From the NCBI RefSeq assembly GCF_900103485.1, contig NZ_FNHW01000002.1, forward strand, positions 1 through 64,000: a DNA stretch of 64,000 nucleotides. The letters are read 5' to 3'. Position numbers and translations under genes: made by a program. Source of the DNA: Fictibacillus solisalsi. GTDB taxonomy: Bacteria > Bacillota > Bacilli > Bacillales > Fictibacillaceae. The notes beneath the pieces are model-generated. The model was not told the origin of the DNA. It worked only from the letters and a program-made list of their open reading frames with translations, and did not search any database. Within the stretch, counting starts at the first letter, position 1, and the number at the start of each line of letters is the position of its first letter. Positions 19,338 to 26,964 of the stretch are shown one piece after another.

Positions 19338-20210
19338 ATGGACCAGGATCAACAGCGTTATCCAACCGATACACCGCCCGAACAGCAAAACCGGCTGCCG
19401 GGCATTGAAGAAGACATGTATTTGCGCCCGCAGTTTGACCGTGCGGAATATAGGGCATCAGGCAAATTAAAGGATAAAGTGGCACTGATTACCGGAGGCG
19501 ACAGCGGGATCGGACGGGCTGTTGCTTCGTTATATGCGAAGGAAGGCGCCCATGTGGCGATCGTGTACTACGACGAGCACAGGGATGCCGAGTTTACGAA
19601 GGAAGAGGTAGAAAAAGAAGGAGCAGAATGTCTTCTTATTCCTGGAGATTTGCGGAAGGAAGCGTTCGCCAAGGAAGCGGTTCAGAAGACAATTGAGAAA
19701 TTCGGCAAGCTGGATATTCTCGTCAGCAATGCCGCTACAGCAATTTTAAAGGACCAGATTGAGGATGTTCATTGCGAGGACTTTGTCACCACCTTTGAAA
19801 CGAATGTGTTTGGCGCCTTCTACATCACCAAAGAGGCCGTTCCTCATTTGAAAGAAGGCAGCACCATCATTTTTACGACCTCTGACTCGGCCTACAAAGG
19901 GCAGAAGAACGGGTTGGATTATGCATCCTCCAAGGCAGCTGTTCTTGGTTTTATGAGATCACTCTCGCTTCAGCTCGTCGACCGGGGCATCCGGGTAAAT
20001 GGAATTTCGCCGGGACCGATTTGGACACCACTTATTCCGGCGAGCCAGCCAAGATCCACGGTGGATACCTTTGGCCAGGAAACTCCCATGAAACGGGTTG
20101 GTCAGCCGGAAGAGCTGGCACCGGGCTATGTGCTTTTGGCTTCGGACGATTCCTCTTACATGTCGGGGCAAGTCATTCATATTAATGGCGGTATGGTCGT
20201 CAATGGATAA
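19338..20210 (+). CDS. SDR family oxidoreductase (general-stress type)
   Basis: A 290-residue NAD(P)-dependent short-chain dehydrogenase. The N-terminal extension of about 45 residues (PPEQQNRLPGIEEDMYLRPQF) is typical of the YhdF/YdaD group of B. subtilis, which belongs to the sigma-B general stress regulon. Seen: cofactor loop TGGDSGIG (52-59), NAA (131-133), the Ser near 182-184, and Tyr195-x3-Lys199. GGGAGG precedes ATG 19338. Upstream, GTTT (19270) and GGAAAA (19291) are loosely spaced like a sigma-B promoter, but the match is weak. Substrate unknown. Confidence 0.88.
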   Translation: MDQDQQRYPTDTPPEQQNRLPGIEEDMYLRPQFDRAEYRASGKLKDKVALITGGDSGIGRAVASLYAKEGAHVAIVYYDEHRDAEFTKEEVEKEGAECLLIPGDLRKEAFAKEAVQKTIEKFGKLDILVSNAATAILKDQIEDVHCEDFVTTFETNVFGAFYITKEAVPHLKEGSTIIFTTSDSAYKGQKNGLDYASSKAAVLGFMRSLSLQLVDRGIRVNGISPGPIWTPLIPASQPRSTVDTFGQETPMKRVGQPEELAPGYVLLASDDSSYMSGQVIHINGGMVVNG

Positions 20211-20219
20211 ATGATTTCA

Positions 20220-20250
20220 GACAGGCAGCCTTCGCTGCCTGTCTTTTTTT
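20220..20250 (+). terminator. Terminator after SDR gene
   Basis: GACAGGCAGC pairs perfectly with GCTGCCTGTC around a TTC-like loop (CTTC), followed by TTTTTTT. Confidence 0.92.
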
Positions 20251-20328
20251 ATGGGTGAAAAAGGGATTCCAAACAGCAGAAGAGAATGTAATGGATGGGG
20301 AAATTTGACGCCCGGAGGAGGGATGCCC

Positions 20329-20826
20329 ATGGAACTGACACTTGGAAAAGCAACGCTTGAAAATAAGAACGTACTAAAACAAATGCTGGAGCTGTACCGC
20401 TACGATTTCAGCGAATTTGACAGCTCGGATCTGAATGAAGACGGCCAGTATGGCTATGCCTATTTGGATGACTACTGGCAAGAGGAAGGGCGTCATCCCT
20501 TTTTTATAAAAGTGGACAACCGGTATGCGGGATTTGTGCTTGTCCGAAAAATCAGAGATACGTATGCGATCGCTGAGTTTTTTGTTATGAAGAAATACCG
20601 CAAAATGGGGATTGGCCGGCAAGCGGCTTTTCTTACGTTTGACCGGTTTCCGGGCAAATGGGATGTCGCGCAGATTCCAAAGAACAAACCGGCACAATCC
20701 TTTTGGGTCCGGATCATTGATGACTATACCAACGGAGAATTTACTGATCAGTTTTCTGACACCGATCAGGTTCGGTATCAGACATTTACAACATCCAAAA
20801 CAGTTACCAGGGAGGCCGTAAAATGA
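20329..20826 (+). CDS. GNAT family N-acetyltransferase
   Basis: A 165-residue single-domain acetyltransferase. The core (FVLVRKI... IAEFFVMKKYRKMGIGRQAAFLTFDRFPGKWDVAQ) holds the acetyl-CoA loop KYRKMGIGRQAA; the following PKNKPAQSFWVRII is the usual C-terminal arm. Members of this group act on small molecules, but the target is not known. ATG 20329 is six bases after GGAGGAGGG; an ATG two codons earlier abuts that site. Its stop overlaps the ATG of the DinB gene (ATGA), so the pair is translationally coupled. Confidence 0.85.
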   Translation: MELTLGKATLENKNVLKQMLELYRYDFSEFDSSDLNEDGQYGYAYLDDYWQEEGRHPFFIKVDNRYAGFVLVRKIRDTYAIAEFFVMKKYRKMGIGRQAAFLTFDRFPGKWDVAQIPKNKPAQSFWVRIIDDYTNGEFTDQFSDTDQVRYQTFTTSKTVTREAVK

Positions 20827-21311
20827 ACGCAAAAGAAGTGCTGCTTGAACAGCTGGACGCGTTAGAAAACAATCACTGGTTTGTATCATTGAAAAACTCG
20901 CTCGTAGGGCTTACCGATGAGCAGGCAGCGTGGAAAGAAACGGCGGAAAGCAATTCGATCCGCGAGATTGCCAATCATCTCATTTATTGGAATGAACTTT
21001 ACTTGAACCGCTTTCACAGTCCGGAGCCAGCAACAGGTGTGAGCCTGGAGAACGATGATACATTTCAGGATCAGGAAGAACTGGACTGGAAGCAGACGAT
21101 GGACAAGCTGAATAATCTTACCGCACAGTGGCGTGAAGCAGTGGAAGCTGCAGACGAGGCGCGGTTTGACGAGAATGCCTATAGAAACCGGGAAGCTGCA
21201 TGGGGCAGTGTCATCGCCAACCTGACCATTCATGTGGCCTACCATACCGGCCAGATTTTGTTCGCCCGTAAAAAGCAGGGCAGCTGGAATCCGGAAAACG
21301 GAGTCCACTAA
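20823..21311 (+). CDS. DinB family protein
   Basis: A 162-residue four-helix bundle protein of the DinB/YfiT type, a superfamily of metal-binding proteins that includes bacillithiol-dependent transferases. Histidines expected to hold the metal are seen in REIANHLIYW and HVAYHTGQILF. Start ATG overlaps the preceding GNAT stop by four bases. Coupling to an acetyltransferase hints at joint work on one small molecule (inference). Substrate unknown. Confidence 0.85.
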   Translation: MNAKEVLLEQLDALENNHWFVSLKNSLVGLTDEQAAWKETAESNSIREIANHLIYWNELYLNRFHSPEPATGVSLENDDTFQDQEELDWKQTMDKLNNLTAQWREAVEAADEARFDENAYRNREAAWGSVIANLTIHVAYHTGQILFARKKQGSWNPENGVH

Positions 21312-21377
21312 GCAATGAAACTTTTTAAACTATGATATCGTATATAGGATAGATCGTAACAAGGAGAGGAAGAAATA

Positions 21378-21992
21378 ATGTTAAAGCGCCTAGCTTCAGA
21401 TGCATTGGGATTAAGTGATGTCGGGAGTGTGATCAAGCCGGTCGATTACGACAAGGTGGACGCCGATGATTACGTTTTTCATGAGGACAATGAGAAGATC
21501 TATTTTCTGATCAAGTCAAAAACAGATGAATACTGCTTTACGAACCGTGCGCTCATTCATTTGGACGGAACGAGCGCAGTCAGCAAAAAACGCATGCTTC
21601 ACCGCTACAGCTACAGCGAGAACACGATTTCAAACGTTTCTTTGGAGACTGCGGGAACGGTGGATCTCGACGTGGAAATCAAATTTGTGATCGGGTCGGT
21701 TCCGTTTTCTATCGATGTGCACAAAAAACACATTGAAGAACTGAAGGATCTGTATAAGTCCCTTTGTAAAATTGCGGAGATTGCTCATGAGAATGAGTTT
21801 GCCCTTCAATATGCCCAGCAGAGCATCAATGTCGCATCCACGACTCTCAGCCGCATCCAAAGCAAGGAAAACGAACTGGTCGACAGCTTCAACCAGTTGA
21901 ATGATGCCGCCTTTACGTGGCTCATGGAAAGCCGTAAAGAGTATCACGTAAAAGATTACGGCTATGTATTTGAAAAGTATATTAATAATTAA
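21378..21992 (+). CDS. yvbH: PH domain protein, YvbH-like
   Basis: A 204-residue soluble protein matching B. subtilis YvbH in length and layout. Residues 1-125 look like a bacterial pleckstrin-homology domain (YDKVDADDYVFHEDNEKIYFLIKSKTDEYCFTNRALI); the rest (about 130-204) is the helical YvbH-type oligomerisation segment ending YVFEKYINN. The role is not known. AGGAGAGG is upstream of ATG 21378. It is a single gene with its own terminator. Confidence 0.82.
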   Translation: MLKRLASDALGLSDVGSVIKPVDYDKVDADDYVFHEDNEKIYFLIKSKTDEYCFTNRALIHLDGTSAVSKKRMLHRYSYSENTISNVSLETAGTVDLDVEIKFVIGSVPFSIDVHKKHIEELKDLYKSLCKIAEIAHENEFALQYAQQSINVASTTLSRIQSKENELVDSFNQLNDAAFTWLMESRKEYHVKDYGYVFEKYINN

Positions 21993-21994
21993 GT

Positions 21995-22027
21995 AAGGCA
22001 GGCTGCATACAGCGGCCTGTTTTTTTA
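21995..22027 (+). terminator. Terminator after yvbH
   Basis: GCAGGCTG and CAGCGGCCTGT pair with a bulge, followed by seven T residues. Confidence 0.65.
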
Positions 22028-22132
22028 TGCAAAAGAGATTAAGCGGTTTTCTTTAGTAATGGAATATATTTGAAAGAGGATTTAGTCTGGCTAGTGAAGA
22101 AGCATAGGAAATCACCCATGTATGGAGGACCT

Positions 22133-22513
22133 ATGAATAAATTAAAATCCTGGGCCAGAAAACTGAAACGACAGATTTATATTTTGTACTTTGCCTGCAG
22201 AGATAACAGGGTCTCCTGGTATGCTAAAGCATTTACCGCAATGGTGGTAGCTTATGCTTTCAGCCCGATTGATCTTATTCCTGACTTTATACCGGTTCTT
22301 GGGTTATTGGATGATATCATCCTGGTACCTGCTGGGATCTGGCTGGCTTTGAAAATGATACCCAATCATGTTCTGAACGATTGTGAGGAAAGGGCAGAAG
22401 AACTGATCAGACAGAAAAAGCCGAAGAACTGGATGGCGGGCGGACTCATTCTGCTGGTCTGGGCTTTGATTTTTGTATGGATTATTGTAAAGGCCGTAAA
22501 AATTTATACATAA
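22133..22513 (+). CDS. DUF1232 (YkvA-type) membrane protein
   Basis: A 126-residue protein with the DUF1232 core, FTAMVVAYAFSPIDLIPDFIPVLGLLDD, which forms a membrane-embedded hairpin. A second helix follows (VPAGIWLALKMIP) and a third near the C-terminus (GGLILLVWALIFVWIIVKAV). The N-terminus is strongly basic (KSWARKLKRQ). Function unknown. GGAGG at 22124-22128 fixes ATG 22133; the frame upstream is open to TTG 22070 but lacks a ribosome site. The next gene begins 11 bases downstream, so the two are likely an operon. Confidence 0.82.
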   Translation: MNKLKSWARKLKRQIYILYFACRDNRVSWYAKAFTAMVVAYAFSPIDLIPDFIPVLGLLDDIILVPAGIWLALKMIPNHVLNDCEERAEELIRQKKPKNWMAGGLILLVWALIFVWIIVKAVKIYT

Positions 22514-22523
22514 GGAGACAGGC

Positions 22524-23126
22524 ATGATAAGTGAGTCAGAACAGCTAGATGATTATTTACGCGAAACGGAAGTCGTAGATTTTTCCCACGCTGCTATTGC
22601 TGCATTGGCGGACAAACTTTTTCACCCCTCTCAAACTGAGCTGGAAAAGGTAAAAATAGTGTTTGAATACGTCCGCGATGAAATCGCACACTCATGGGAT
22701 ATACAAAGCAGGAGGATTACGTGTTCAGCGTCTGATGTGCTTACTCATAAAGAAGGGATCTGCTATGCAAAATCCAATCTGCTGGCCGCTCTGTTGAGAA
22801 GGGAAGGAATACCGGCGGGTTTCTGTTATCAACGGCTGATGCTTTTTGATACACCAGATAAAGGATATTGTATTCATGCATTAAATGGGGTTTATTTAAA
22901 ATCCCTGAAGAAGTGGGTCCGTCTGGACGGGAGAGGCAATAAAGAGGGAGTGTCTGCGGAGTTTTCCGTTGATCAAGAAAAGCTGGCATTTGCAGTTCAA
23001 CCAGAGCAGGGCGAAAAGGATTATCCGGTGATTTACGCTGCTCCGCATTCCAAAACCATTGCGGTACTGAAGGAAAATGACGATGCACTTGATATGTATC
23101 TTAATGGTTTGCCAGAAAATCTGTAA
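22524..23126 (+). CDS. Transglutaminase-like cysteine protease-fold protein
   Basis: A 200-residue protein of the transglutaminase-like superfamily. The full catalytic triad is visible: Cys80 in KEGICYAKSNLLAALLR, His118 in GYCIHALNGVY and Asp135 in WVRLDGRGN. Such proteins act as peptidases or cross-linking enzymes; the bond acted on here is unknown. No signal peptide, so it is cytoplasmic. AAGGAGA precedes ATG 22524; probably co-transcribed with the DUF1232 gene. Confidence 0.85.
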   Translation: MISESEQLDDYLRETEVVDFSHAAIAALADKLFHPSQTELEKVKIVFEYVRDEIAHSWDIQSRRITCSASDVLTHKEGICYAKSNLLAALLRREGIPAGFCYQRLMLFDTPDKGYCIHALNGVYLKSLKKWVRLDGRGNKEGVSAEFSVDQEKLAFAVQPEQGEKDYPVIYAAPHSKTIAVLKENDDALDMYLNGLPENL

Positions 23127-23207
23127 ACGGAAGGGCGAAAAAGAGCGAGGTAATCTCTGCTCTCCAGAATTCTTCTAAAATGACTCGAATAACCAATAAA
23201 CTAATTT

Positions 23208-23240
23208 AAAAGGCATCCATTTGATCTGGATGCCTTTTTC
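23208..23240. terminator. Bidirectional terminator
   Basis: AAAGGCATCCA pairs with TGGATGCCTTT around a 7-base loop, T-run on the plus side and A-run on the other, between convergent genes. Confidence 0.88.
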
Positions 23241-23679
23241 ACTTACTGTTTCGTTTTTCTTTTTCTTCAATATCCTTTACCACATCCGCGATCGTTACAT
23301 TGCTCAATGCTTTTTCCAAAGCGCTTTGAGCGATGGAAAGTATAGGGATGATGGTCTCCTGGATATTGCGGCCGACCCTACATTCAGGATTGGGGTGGTC
23401 ATGAACACTGAACAGTTCATTTTCCTGCACGACATTGACGGCCTTATAGACATCCAGAAGGGTAATTTCATTGAGGTTCTTCGCCAGTTCTGCACCAGCT
23501 ACTCCGGGCCGGACGTTGACGAGCCCTGCATTTTTTAGCATTCCCATAATTTTTCGGATAACAGCGGGATTGGTATTTACACTTCCTGCGATAAACTCAG
23601 ATGATTTTGTTTCACTTTTATCAATCTCCAGGAGAGAGAGTATATGAACGCCTACAGAAAATCGGCTGCTGATGGACAA
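23239..23679 (-). CDS. ywnA: Rrf2 family regulator, YwnA-like
   Basis: A 146-residue Rrf2-type repressor close to B. subtilis YwnA. The N-terminal winged helix is clear (SISSRFSVGVHILSLLEI ... SSEFIAGSVNTNPAVIRKIMGMLKNAGLV), followed by the dimer helix (ITLLDVYKAVN). It lacks the three-cysteine cluster of Fe-S Rrf2 proteins; one cysteine (PECRVG) lies where YwnA also has one. TTG 23679 is chosen, with AAGGTGA just upstream; GTG 23688 is possible but abuts the site. It is divergent from ywnB, as in B. subtilis, and probably represses it. Confidence 0.88.
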   Translation of the reverse strand: MSISSRFSVGVHILSLLEIDKSETKSSEFIAGSVNTNPAVIRKIMGMLKNAGLVNVRPGVAGAELAKNLNEITLLDVYKAVNVVQENELFSVHDHPNPECRVGRNIQETIIPILSIAQSALEKALSNVTIADVVKDIEEKEKRNSK

Positions 23680-23749
23680 ATTGATCACCTTCTTTATAGT
23701 TGCGGATAACGTTTAACGTATAGTACTAGTATAGCTTAAGTTCAACCTG

Positions 23750-23790
23750 TTGACAAAACAGTTACATGTAATTAAAATGATTACAAGTAA
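23750..23790 (+). promoter_or_regulatory. ywnB promoter with paired operator-like palindromes
   Basis: TTGACA (23750-23755) and TAAAAT (23773-23778) are exactly 17 bases apart. TTACATGTAA (23762-23771), a perfect palindrome, fills the spacer, and TTACAAGTAA (23781-23790), a near-perfect one, begins two bases after the -10. The two are 19 bases apart. Binding at either would block the polymerase; YwnA is the obvious candidate protein. Confidence 0.6.
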
Positions 23791-23826
23791 AAGCAATGAT
23801 TAATTTTTTAATGGAGGGAACAGCAG

Positions 23827-24471
23827 ATGAAGAAAATTGGAGTTATTGGTGCGACCGGTAAAGTTGGAAGTCTTATTATCAATGAAGCGATAGAAAGGGG
23901 ACATGAAGCGACGGCCATCGTCCGGAATGCGGCCAAGGTCAAAAATGAGAAAGCAAAAGTACTGGAAAGGAATATCTTCGATCTGAAGACAGAAGACTTA
24001 AAAGGCTTCGATGTGGTTGTTAATGCATTTAATGCACCTCCTGGTGAGGAGCATCAGCATGTTAAAGTCGGCCATCTTTTAATCGAGGCTATAAAAAGGT
24101 CACCGCAAACCAAGCTTTTTGTAGTGGGAGGCGCTGGCAGCCTGTTTGTAGATGAGGCGCAAACGACCCGCATGTTGGAAACTCCTGACTTTCCAGAAGC
24201 GTATTACCCAACTGCTTCAAAGGCGGCTGAAAATTTGAAGGAATTGCAAGGTTCAGAGGGGATCAGCTGGACATATCTTAGCCCCGCCGCCTTTTTCAAT
24301 CCAAATGGCAAACGTACTGGTTCCTATCAAAAAGGGAAAGATCAGATGATCCTGAATTCTGAAGGTGAAAGCTATATCAGCTATGCTGATTATGCGATTG
24401 CAGTGCTCGATGAAATTGAAAATCCTCAGCATGAAAATCAGCGTTTTACAGTAGTCGGCGAAAAAGAATAA
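23827..24471 (+). CDS. ywnB: NAD(P)-binding oxidoreductase, YwnB-like
   Basis: A 214-residue atypical short-chain dehydrogenase/NmrA-like protein. The start (KKIGVIGATGKVGSLIINEAIERGHEATAIVR) is the GxxGxxG dinucleotide fold; GGAGSLFVDEAQTTRMLETPDFPE and WTYLSPAAFFNPNGKRTGSYQ are characteristic of YwnB. AGGGA lies before ATG 23827. In B. subtilis ywnB is next to ywnA and is induced by thiol stress in published work on such regulators; whether that holds here is inference. Followed by a small terminator. Confidence 0.88.
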   Translation: MKKIGVIGATGKVGSLIINEAIERGHEATAIVRNAAKVKNEKAKVLERNIFDLKTEDLKGFDVVVNAFNAPPGEEHQHVKVGHLLIEAIKRSPQTKLFVVGGAGSLFVDEAQTTRMLETPDFPEAYYPTASKAAENLKELQGSEGISWTYLSPAAFFNPNGKRTGSYQKGKDQMILNSEGESYISYADYAIAVLDEIENPQHENQRFTVVGEKE

Positions 24472-24484
24472 TGATAATATCGAA

Positions 24485-24516
24485 TGCCATTAGTGAAAAG
24501 CTAATGGTATTTCTTT
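24485..24516 (+). terminator. Terminator after ywnB
   Basis: CCATTAG (24487-24493) pairs with CTAATGG (24501-24507), followed by a T-rich run. Confidence 0.7.
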
Positions 24517-24558
24517 TGCAGAAGTATTACTTTGTAAAACTTAGTAACATAAATATTT

Positions 24559-24687
24559 TTAATCTGCTTCCATTTTCTCGGAAACATCTCCTTGTTCAAA
24601 AGCAGGACCGCCATATAATTCGTTAATTTCCTTTGCCAGCTGGTCGAGAAATTCGTCCGTTAAAAGTGGCTCTTTTTTCTCCGGCAT
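24559..24687 (-). CDS. Small conserved-type protein, 42 residues
   Basis: AGGAGGATGTGTC stands directly before an ATG on the minus strand at 24687, opening a 42-residue frame: MPEKKEPLLTDEFLDQLAKE and then INELYGGPAFEQGDVSEKMEAD. It is soluble and acidic. The FLDQLAKEINELYGGP core resembles small Bacillaceae proteins that databases often label, doubtfully, as bacitracin transporter-related. The strong ribosome site and codon pattern support a real gene. Function unknown. It is divergent from the kimA riboswitch promoter. Confidence 0.65.
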   Translation of the reverse strand: MPEKKEPLLTDEFLDQLAKEINELYGGPAFEQGDVSEKMEAD

Positions 24688-24772
24688 GACACATCCTCCT
24701 ATCAAAAGTAGGGTGATTTTCGAAGCTTATTATTAATAAGATTACCTGTGTTTAAAGGTTTTAATCTTTTTA

Positions 24773-24801
24773 TTTACAATTGCCGAAAGCAGGAGTATGA
24801 T
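24773..24801 (+). promoter_or_regulatory. kimA promoter
   Basis: TTTACA (24773-24778) and TATGAT (24796-24801) with a 17-base spacer, placed about 25 bases before the start of the riboswitch aptamer. Confidence 0.7.
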
Positions 24802-24823
24802 ATACGAAGTTTCAATTTCTTAA

Positions 24824-24972
24824 ATCGCTGAAACCTTAGTGTGCGGGGGAACCATCTGGATGCATAAATCCATCCACGGGGTGAATCCTTTAAAAGGTAG
24901 GGCTACTCTTGAGGCCCGAATCCGACAGCTAACCCCGTAAGCGTTTTTAGAGACAAGAAGGTGAAGCTTGTG
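24824..24972 (+). promoter_or_regulatory. c-di-AMP riboswitch (ydaO/yuaA type)
   Basis: The leader holds the hallmark blocks of the ydaO riboswitch: GGGGTGAATC (24878-24887), GCCCGAATCCGACAGC (24914-24929) and TAACCCCGTAAGCG (24930-24943), in the right order and spacing, with GTGCGGGGGAACC upstream. In B. subtilis this RNA binds cyclic di-AMP and then favours a terminator, shutting off potassium uptake. A terminator hairpin follows at 24988-25026 and the gene behind is kimA, its known target. Confidence 0.92.
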
Positions 24973-24987
24973 CGACTAAAATTATAA

Positions 24988-25026
24988 TGTCCACAGGTCT
25001 ATTTACGTCGGCTTGTGGGCTTTTTT
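24988..25026 (+). terminator. Riboswitch expression-platform terminator
   Basis: TCCACAG and CTTGTGGG form the base of a hairpin (with wobble) followed by CTTTTTTG, lying between the aptamer and the kimA start. Confidence 0.75.
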
Positions 25027-25079
25027 GATACCTTTTTTTAGTCATCAAGAGATCAATTTTAAATGGCGGTGAATTCAAT

Positions 25080-26903
25080 ATGTTAACTTCCTTGAAGAGG
25101 TTATTGATCGGAAGACCACTCAAATCAACTGAGCTGGGGGAACAGAAGCTGAATAAAACGAAAGCTTTGGCCATTCTTTCTTCCGATGCTTTATCATCAG
25201 TTGCCTACGGGCCTGAACAAATATTGATTGTTTTATTTACCATAGGTGCAGCTGCCTTCTGGTATTCCATTCCGATTGCCGCCGGTGTACTCATTCTGCT
25301 TACTGCTCTCATCTTATCTTATCGGCAAATTATCTATGCGTACCCACATGGCGGAGGGGCTTATGTGGTCTCCAGGGACAATCTTGGGAAAAATCCGGGG
25401 TTAATTGCCGGCGGATCGCTGCTGGTGGATTACATATTAACGGTTGCGGTTAGTGTGTCCGCGGGTGCGGATGCGATTACTTCTGCGTTTCCCGCGCTGC
25501 ATCCCTATAATCTGCCAATTTCAATCGTGTTTGTCCTGTTTCTGACTACCCTGAACTTAAGGGGAGTCACCGAGTCAGCTTCTGTGCTGGCTTATCCGGT
25601 TTATTTATTTGTTGTGGCCCTGATCGTCATGATCGGGGTTGGCGTATACAACAGTGTTACCGGCCATGTGCCTGAGAACTTGCATACACCAATCGGTACA
25701 CCGGTAGCCGGAATCAGCCTTTTCCTGCTGCTGAAGGCTTTTGCATCAGGAAGTTCCGCCCTTACCGGTGTTGAGGCGATTTCAAACGCTATTCCAAACT
25801 TTAAGGATCCTGCACCACGGAATGCCTCACGAACGCTTATGGCAATGGGCGGACTGTTAGCTATTTTGTTCTCGGGGATTGTTTTTCTTGCCTATTATTA
25901 CGGCATCACCCCGAATGCCACAGAAACGGTCGTTTCACAGATTGCGGATGACACGTTTGGCAGAACCTTTATGTATTTCTTTATTCAAGGTACAACCGCA
26001 TTAATCCTTGTTTTGGCTGCAAATACTGGTTATTCCGCTTTTCCGCTGCTGGCGGTAAACCTGGCGAAGGATAAATTCATCCCGCGCATGTTCACGATCC
26101 GCGGTGACCGGCTCGGATACTCCAACGGTATTATCACGCTTGGAGTAGCAGCAATCCTTCTTCTTATTGTGTTCAACGGGAAAACCGAGCATCTCATTCC
26201 GCTGTATGCGGTCGGTGTATTTATCCCGTTCACCCTGTCCCAAACGGGAATGATCTTGAAATGGATGAGGGAAAAGCCACAAGGCTGGGTGCCAAAACTG
26301 ATTACCAATGCTACGGGAGCACTTATTAGTTTCATCGTCACCATCATGTTCTTTTTAACCAAATTTCCGCAAGTGTGGCCGGTGCTCGTTTTCCTGCCGC
26401 TGATCGTTCTGCTGTTTCACCGAATCAAAACGCACTATGATCTTGTGGGTGAACAGCTGCGCATCAATCCGAATCAGCCGCCAAAACTTGTTGAAGGAAA
26501 TGTAATTATTGTTCCTGTGGCAGGAATTACGAAGGTCGTTGAAAACTCAATTAACTTCGCAACTTCCCTTACGGACCAGGTCATTGCTGTTTATGTGGCT
26601 TTTGAACGGGAAGATGAACATGCGTTTGAAGAGAAATGGAAAAAGTGGCAGCCAAATGTACGGCTCGTTACTCTGCATTCCTCATACCGAAGCATCATTA
26701 TGCCGCTTACGAAATTTATTGATACGGTCCAAAATAAAGCGGAAGAAAACAATTACCGGGTAACGGTATTGATTCCGCAGTTCATCACTAAAAAGAACTG
26801 GCATAACATTCTGCATAACCAGTCAAGTCTGCTCATCCGGGCCTATCTGCTGTTCAAGCGGGATGTCGTGGTGGCGACAGTGCCATTCCGGTTTAAAAAA
26901 TAA
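25080..26903 (+). CDS. kimA: Potassium importer KimA (YdaO), APC superfamily
   Basis: A 607-residue membrane transporter. Residues about 30-460 hold roughly 12 helices of the APC fold, starting KTKALAILSSDALSSVAYGPEQIL with the discontinuous first helix; the last 140 residues are a soluble domain (LVEGNVIIVPVAGITKVVENSINFATSL) resembling the cytoplasmic part that binds c-di-AMP in KimA. It imports K+ with high affinity using the proton gradient. So c-di-AMP would act twice: on the mRNA through the upstream riboswitch and, by family precedent, on the protein. GGCGGTGA precedes ATG 25080. Confidence 0.92.
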   Translation: MLTSLKRLLIGRPLKSTELGEQKLNKTKALAILSSDALSSVAYGPEQILIVLFTIGAAAFWYSIPIAAGVLILLTALILSYRQIIYAYPHGGGAYVVSRDNLGKNPGLIAGGSLLVDYILTVAVSVSAGADAITSAFPALHPYNLPISIVFVLFLTTLNLRGVTESASVLAYPVYLFVVALIVMIGVGVYNSVTGHVPENLHTPIGTPVAGISLFLLLKAFASGSSALTGVEAISNAIPNFKDPAPRNASRTLMAMGGLLAILFSGIVFLAYYYGITPNATETVVSQIADDTFGRTFMYFFIQGTTALILVLAANTGYSAFPLLAVNLAKDKFIPRMFTIRGDRLGYSNGIITLGVAAILLLIVFNGKTEHLIPLYAVGVFIPFTLSQTGMILKWMREKPQGWVPKLITNATGALISFIVTIMFFLTKFPQVWPVLVFLPLIVLLFHRIKTHYDLVGEQLRINPNQPPKLVEGNVIIVPVAGITKVVENSINFATSLTDQVIAVYVAFEREDEHAFEEKWKKWQPNVRLVTLHSSYRSIIMPLTKFIDTVQNKAEENNYRVTVLIPQFITKKNWHNILHNQSSLLIRAYLLFKRDVVVATVPFRFKK

Positions 26904-26916
26904 TATGGAACACAAA

Positions 26917-26950
26917 AGAACCCAACTTTAACCAGTTGGGTTTCTTTGTT
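26917..26950. terminator. Bidirectional terminator
   Basis: AACCCAACT pairs with AGTTGGGTT around TTAACC, with T-rich flanks both ways, between convergent kimA and the transporter gene. Confidence 0.88.
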
Positions 26951-26964
26951 TAGGTATGGACCAG

